Of a DNA stretch of 64,000 bases, positions 59,991 to 64,000 are shown one piece after another. Position 1 is the first letter of the stretch. Every line of letters begins with the position of its first letter. This DNA is from Laburnicola sp. R22_1. Taxonomy: Eukaryota > Ascomycota > Dothideomycetes > Pleosporales > Didymosphaeriaceae. The stretch is from the NCBI GenBank assembly GCA_014281115.1, contig JACONQ010000005.1, positions 2,666,001-2,730,000 on the forward strand, read 5' to 3'. A program made the translations under genes and the position numbers. The notes below the pieces were generated by a model. It was not told the DNA's origin. It made no database searches and was given only the letters and a program-made list of their open reading frames with translations.

Positions 59991-61378
59991 TCATTTCTTC
60001 CGTGCAATCCAAAAGGACGCTCTGTACGTGCTTCTCAGCATGCTGTTCGGGTTTGTAATGTATCCCGTTTCTATAGAGCCGGGCTCATGCTTCTCTATTA
60101 TAAAACCGAAATGTTGTACCAGAGCCACGACTTCGTCATCCGTCAGCTCGACCGACCCTGGATCCGCGATCCCTGTATCTAAATCCATGGTATTTCTCCG
60201 CTTCTCCTCGGAATCTTCCGGGTCTTGGGATCGCGACGCGTGATGCCATAGTAACGGACCAAGATTGATCCATATGCCATTTGTTTTGAGGCTATTATGT
60301 ACCACTTCAATATACCGAATGATATTTGGTGCTGTATCGATGAAGAAGACGGTCGCGACTGTGTCGAATGCTTCTTTGTACTCCTCTTTGGTATACAACA
60401 TACAGAAATCGCCAGTAGACATGCTCATGCGTTCGTATGATGGGATCGTTTCCTCGTCACTGCTCTCCAAAAGCGCTGTCCCTGGGTGGATGTCTGGAAT
60501 GTCGTATGTTTGAAACTGGTCTACGCGGCTGAGGTGGTTTGAACAGTTGAGCGCAAAAGGGGCGATCTTGAACCGTCCGACTTTTTCAATGTGGTTGAGA
60601 GCGAGGGAGGATGCCATTATCTCGTGATAGGATATCTCGTTGCCCTCGACGCAGTAACCCGCTTTGCAGATGTCGAAAACTAATCGTCCTAGGCCCGCGC
60701 CGGGGACAAGAACCTTGACATCCGACCTGCTCAATTTCCCGTTCTTGTCTTTTCGTGACCTAAATTCCGAACTTAGGGTGTCAATTACAGGAGCGAAGCA
60801 CTTTCTCCTCTCCACGTCTCCCTCGGCGCTCCACTCCCGATAAAACTGATTAACACAACTCCGAGCCTTATCCGCATCCGTCTGCGTCGTCTTCACGCCC
60901 AAATGATCCATAACCGTACTATACACTTGGAAAGCATCATGCGCGTACTTCTCAGGGACAATGCTAGAGACCCACTCGCTGTCTAGGGTTGGCGCCATGA
61001 AGGCCTGAAATCCCGCCATGAAGATGGCATCAGCGAGCTCGGCATTGGAATCAATCAAGTCGTCGATCTGGGATAGCGAGTCGAGGACCGAGAACGGCGG
61101 CTGAGAGAGGATGTTCCAGTGCTGGCGTGGGAGGGCGTAGAAGGCCTGGCGACGGACGTGGGTGGTGTTGAAGTGGGCGAGACGGCGGTAAGAGCTGCAT
61201 ACGTATCAATATTTGGTTCCTAAATCGTCTCGAGATTCTTGCGATTCCGCGGTTGATGAGCGAGAGTAGAGCACGGGACTGCTTGCCGGAATGAGTCTAA
61301 TACTGAGAGCAGGTGCCGCCGCTCTTCGGGGTCCGCCATGGGGTTGAAGTCGCCTGTCCACTCCTCCTTTTCCGCCAT
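59991..61378 (-). CDS. Carnosine N-methyltransferase family protein (N2227-like)
   Basis: Exons 61378-61287 and 61194-59991 give 431 residues. The N-terminal part (MADPEERRHLLSVLDSF, then SYRRLAHFNTTHVRRQAFYAL across the junction) and the SAM site VLVPGAGLGRLVFDI, followed by GNEISYHEIMASS, are diagnostic of the N2227/CARNMT1 family. A late NLGPLLWHH block forms the substrate pocket lid. The human member methylates carnosine to anserine; fungal members have broader or unknown substrates, histidine-containing peptides being the best guess. The 92-nt intron is GC-AG (GCAAGC donor); only this junction keeps the family motif DSFRSYRR. It shares a 323-bp divergent upstream region with the PAC4-like gene. 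Confidence 0.9.
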
Positions 61379-61701
61379 ACTGAACAGTGCTCGAGTCTTT
61401 CGGGTATAGATTTGCTTGCCGTTCCAGAGTGATTTTTGCGTTTACCGCGTGTGGGCGTGCAGTTACCTAGGTTATTTTTGGGGAGCCAAGGTTCGGTGAT
61501 TGCATTAAATACAACGCAGTGCAGCCGTGGGACAGATTGAAGACACAAAAGGAAGGGAGGAGGAGGATAGATGGTGAAAGAGCTGCTAGTGTTGAGTGCG
61601 CCAAGCACTTAAAGCCGACATAAATCCGACCCCACCAGGCCCGTCCCTCGCCCACCAACGTCCCTCATCCACTCTGCATTTATACATTCATCATTCCCAG
61701 G

Positions 61702-62211
61702 ATGGCGACCATTCTTGCGAATGGGCTCCAGGATGGGTACATGGGCGGCAACCCCATCTCGGTCGCCGTTCCCCTCCCGAAAGCGCCCCAGACGAACATA
61801 CACCTCCAGCTCCACGACAACGGCCCCAACCTCACGCTCTTCCTCAGCACAGCTACGCCGGAGTCGTCTTCTGCCACACCGCTGGGAAGCTTTGTATACG
61901 CGATGCCAAATGCAAGATACCTCTACTCTGTCTTTTTGCCTACTGGTCGCTAATGCCTGCCTGTGTAGAGAGCGTCCCCTTCTGATCCGCTCAGCACTCC
62001 GCTCTTCACTCACCCGACCACGTTGGATTTTTCGACCAGGTTAGCCAAAGTACTTGCGAGGAAGCTGGCGAAACCCGTCTATGTAGGGAATTCGACGAGC
62101 TTCGCAAGTGCGGGTATGGGCGGAACGGTTGAGGAGGAGATGGAAGGTTTCCGAAGGGTGGTTGAAGTCGTGGTGGCGCTATTGGACAAGCAGAAGAAGG
62201 CGCCCGCTTGA
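61702..62211 (+). CDS. Proteasome assembly chaperone 4-like protein
   Basis: Exons 61702-61911 and 61969-62211 give 150 residues. The layout fits PAC4/Pba4: a first strand pair IHLQLHDNGPNLTLFL, then SFVYAMPN joined to RASPSDPLSTPLF, a TRLAKVLARKLAKPVYVGNS strand-helix and a C-terminal helix VEEEMEGFRRVVEVV. PAC3-PAC4 dimers support assembly of the alpha ring of the 20S proteasome in the cytoplasm. The intron (57 nt) is GC-AG with a GCAAGA donor and a CTAAT branch; no GT donor would keep the motif. About the usual length for the family. Confidence 0.75.
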
Positions 62212-64000
62212 CTGTGACAAGGGGACACTCTGTGCCACTACGCCACACGACTTCTACTGCGTCGGTGCATCAGGACATCGAGGGCCCTACCGAGACTATC
62301 AACATCTACAACAGCCACTATACATTTCCTGCCCTGGAACCAAACATCGATCCATCTGCCGTCGAGACGGGAGCGCTTTTGCGACGCGACAGTAGGTTGG
62401 ATGTCTCCGGTGTTATGCCGTCGTCGCTAACAAGAATTGAGGAAGTCGGCGCAACTCAAGTACCAGAAACGATGCCGCACGAACTGGGGATATGTAGAAC
62501 ATATGCACGATTCCGACAAGTGATTCGTACATGCCTAGAATAGTTTGAACAGAGGTTGGCGTCACCAGTGCTGTTGTTGTAGGGGTGGATGACGTCAAAA
62601 AAGACCGCGAAGGAAGCGAGCAACGGCGTCCGTCAGCAACAACATCTTGTCCACTTTGCTCACCCTTTCAAGTTCATCATCATGTATAGACCATGCAAAC
62701 GCGAGCCCTGCAATGCACATGCATGCATTACTTGCGTCTCTCGAAATTCGATCTCTCGACTGACGTGAGCATGCAATATGCCTGACACGAGCGCGCATCT
62801 CCAGGGCCAACAAGCTGATAATCAGAACCTACTTCTCAAGCTCACGTCCATCGAGAACGGGATATCCAGTGACTCCAGCACACTTCCACATTCCATTGTA
62901 AAGCCAATACGACAAGCTACGGGGAAAATCACGAGACGAACCTCCCAATGACCCTAAAGAACGCCGTCACTTACAGACACTTGAAGAGCTGAGCTACTGC
63001 GACGGCGTGTGCACTTACATGAAAATCTGGATGCACATAGGTGTTGCGACCAGATCGAGTCTTTTGTGTTCACTGAAAGCTTAGAGGCACTCAAGATATA
63101 GGGACATCACTCACTGTTACTTGCGACCATCCCTCTATGTATCCTACTCGCAGCCGTTTTGCCGATCTATTTCTCAGGGTCCACGATTACCTTACCCTCT
63201 GCATTCTACCCATAACCACATACGTGCTCTCCTAGTACAACGCTCCGAGTTTGCCGCGACTTTTTCCCTGGGGTCTGTAGTCGACATTGTCCACGAGTCT
63301 CATGCCGCAGTACACTGGGAAAGGACTCACTGCGTCATCAATCTCTAGTGTGTTAATATAGGCTTTAAGTCTTTGAAGAATGCTAATGGTACCTAAGGTT
63401 CGCTACTTCGAAGCATCTCGTAAGGACCTCTCCTCTTGTACCTAGCGTCTGCTAATGGATTGAACATCCCCGAGGGCGTCTCTGTGCGCGATTTTTTATC
63501 GCATAGACGCATGAGGTTGAGGCATTTCGCCTATTTTTGTAAGCCATGGTGCCGTTAACATAACCATGTGGTGGTTCGCACTACGTCACGCCACGTGGAA
63601 GCTCGCGAAGTGGCTGTTGTAAGCGTGGGATAAGCAGGTGGGATTTCATGTCAAAGTCCGTTAATTAGCCTTCATTTCGCAAGGCCGGTAAGCTAATTTG
63701 GTAACTCAGCTCGCTATCGCACGGCCACTCTTTCGACAAAGGCGATGCTATCCTCCAATTTCCCAATTGTTTTGGCCGTTTCGGGAAATTTGGGGTGTCC
63801 TCCGGGCAATAAGCTTGCGTCGAGCATCACGTACGATTCGTCAAAATACGGTTGCATCGCCCCCACCACGACCATAATAGGTCCCGATGTAGCTCGTGGA
63901 ATGTCCGCAATCCTAGACTAGACTACAAGGAAATTACCAGGACCGCTAATTTTGAGATGAGAGACATGCTTGCGTCCGAATTCGGTAAGCTTCTAGAAGA
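62212..64000. other. Gene-free window end
   Basis: Only one open stretch after the PAC4-like gene (62208-62543, no ATG at its start) is longer than 100 codons; I do not recognise it. The rest shows no coding character and no repeats I could align by eye. Confidence 0.4.

Noticed and set aside
62208..62543. Open stretch of 111 codons after the PAC4-like gene
   Set aside because: No ATG at its start, overlaps the end of the PAC4-like gene, and its composition matches no family; likely chance.

Overview
The window looks like a nuclear contig from a filamentous ascomycete (Pezizomycotina, probably Dothideomycetes). The reasons are gene density with short 44-70 nt introns carrying CTAAC/CTGAC-like branch points, fungal-type gene families (C2H2 fingers with a WK-x-Y-R-x-L-F-P tail motif, ABCC pumps, rhodopsin-like PF20684 proteins, laccase, long-chain alcohol oxidase), and transposons carrying C-to-T decay typical of repeat-induced point mutation (RIP). 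All exon structures were assembled by hand; each joined reading frame has a length divisible by three.

Layout. 0-2.6 kb has no supportable gene. 2.7-10.1 kb holds a four-exon C2H2 protein, a secreted PAF-acetylhydrolase-like protein lacking the serine nucleophile, and a conserved Ser/Pro-rich protein of unknown function. 11.9-17.0 kb is a housekeeping block: SBDS/Sdo1 (-), vacuolar carboxypeptidase Y (+) and ribosomal protein uS13/RPS18 (-, first coding exon of only 4 nt). 18.9-24.1 kb is a 15-exon ABCC transporter. 25.8-34.1 kb is a transposon-damaged block: a rhodopsin-like gene killed by an AT-rich hAT element (8-bp target duplication), which itself contains a younger 355-bp insertion with a 14-bp duplication, followed by a second, less decayed hAT element. 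34.4-46.8 kb holds a cytochrome P450, a broken J-domain gene, tRNA-dihydrouridine synthase 1, a FYVE protein, a long-chain alcohol oxidase and a GNAT protein. 48.5-50.6 kb is a secreted laccase with an N-terminal hexapeptide repeat. 52.1-58.0 kb is a complete Copia retrotransposon with near-identical LTRs but more than 20 in-frame stops. 58.6-62.2 kb holds a secreted alpha/beta hydrolase, a carnosine N-methyltransferase and a proteasome chaperone PAC4-like gene; the last 1.8 kb has no supportable gene.

The genes do not form an evident biosynthetic cluster. Core translation and proteostasis genes (SBDS, RPS18, DUS1, PAC4) are interleaved with secreted or detoxifying functions and transposon islands. 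I did not find a convincing undescribed multi-gene system. The most informative oddities are: the Copia element, whose frame is intact over 5.2 kb, whose stops are TAG or TAA with no TGA seen, and whose LTRs differ at only one position; the datable nested transposons; four GC-AG introns among about 38; and several enzymes with altered signature residues.
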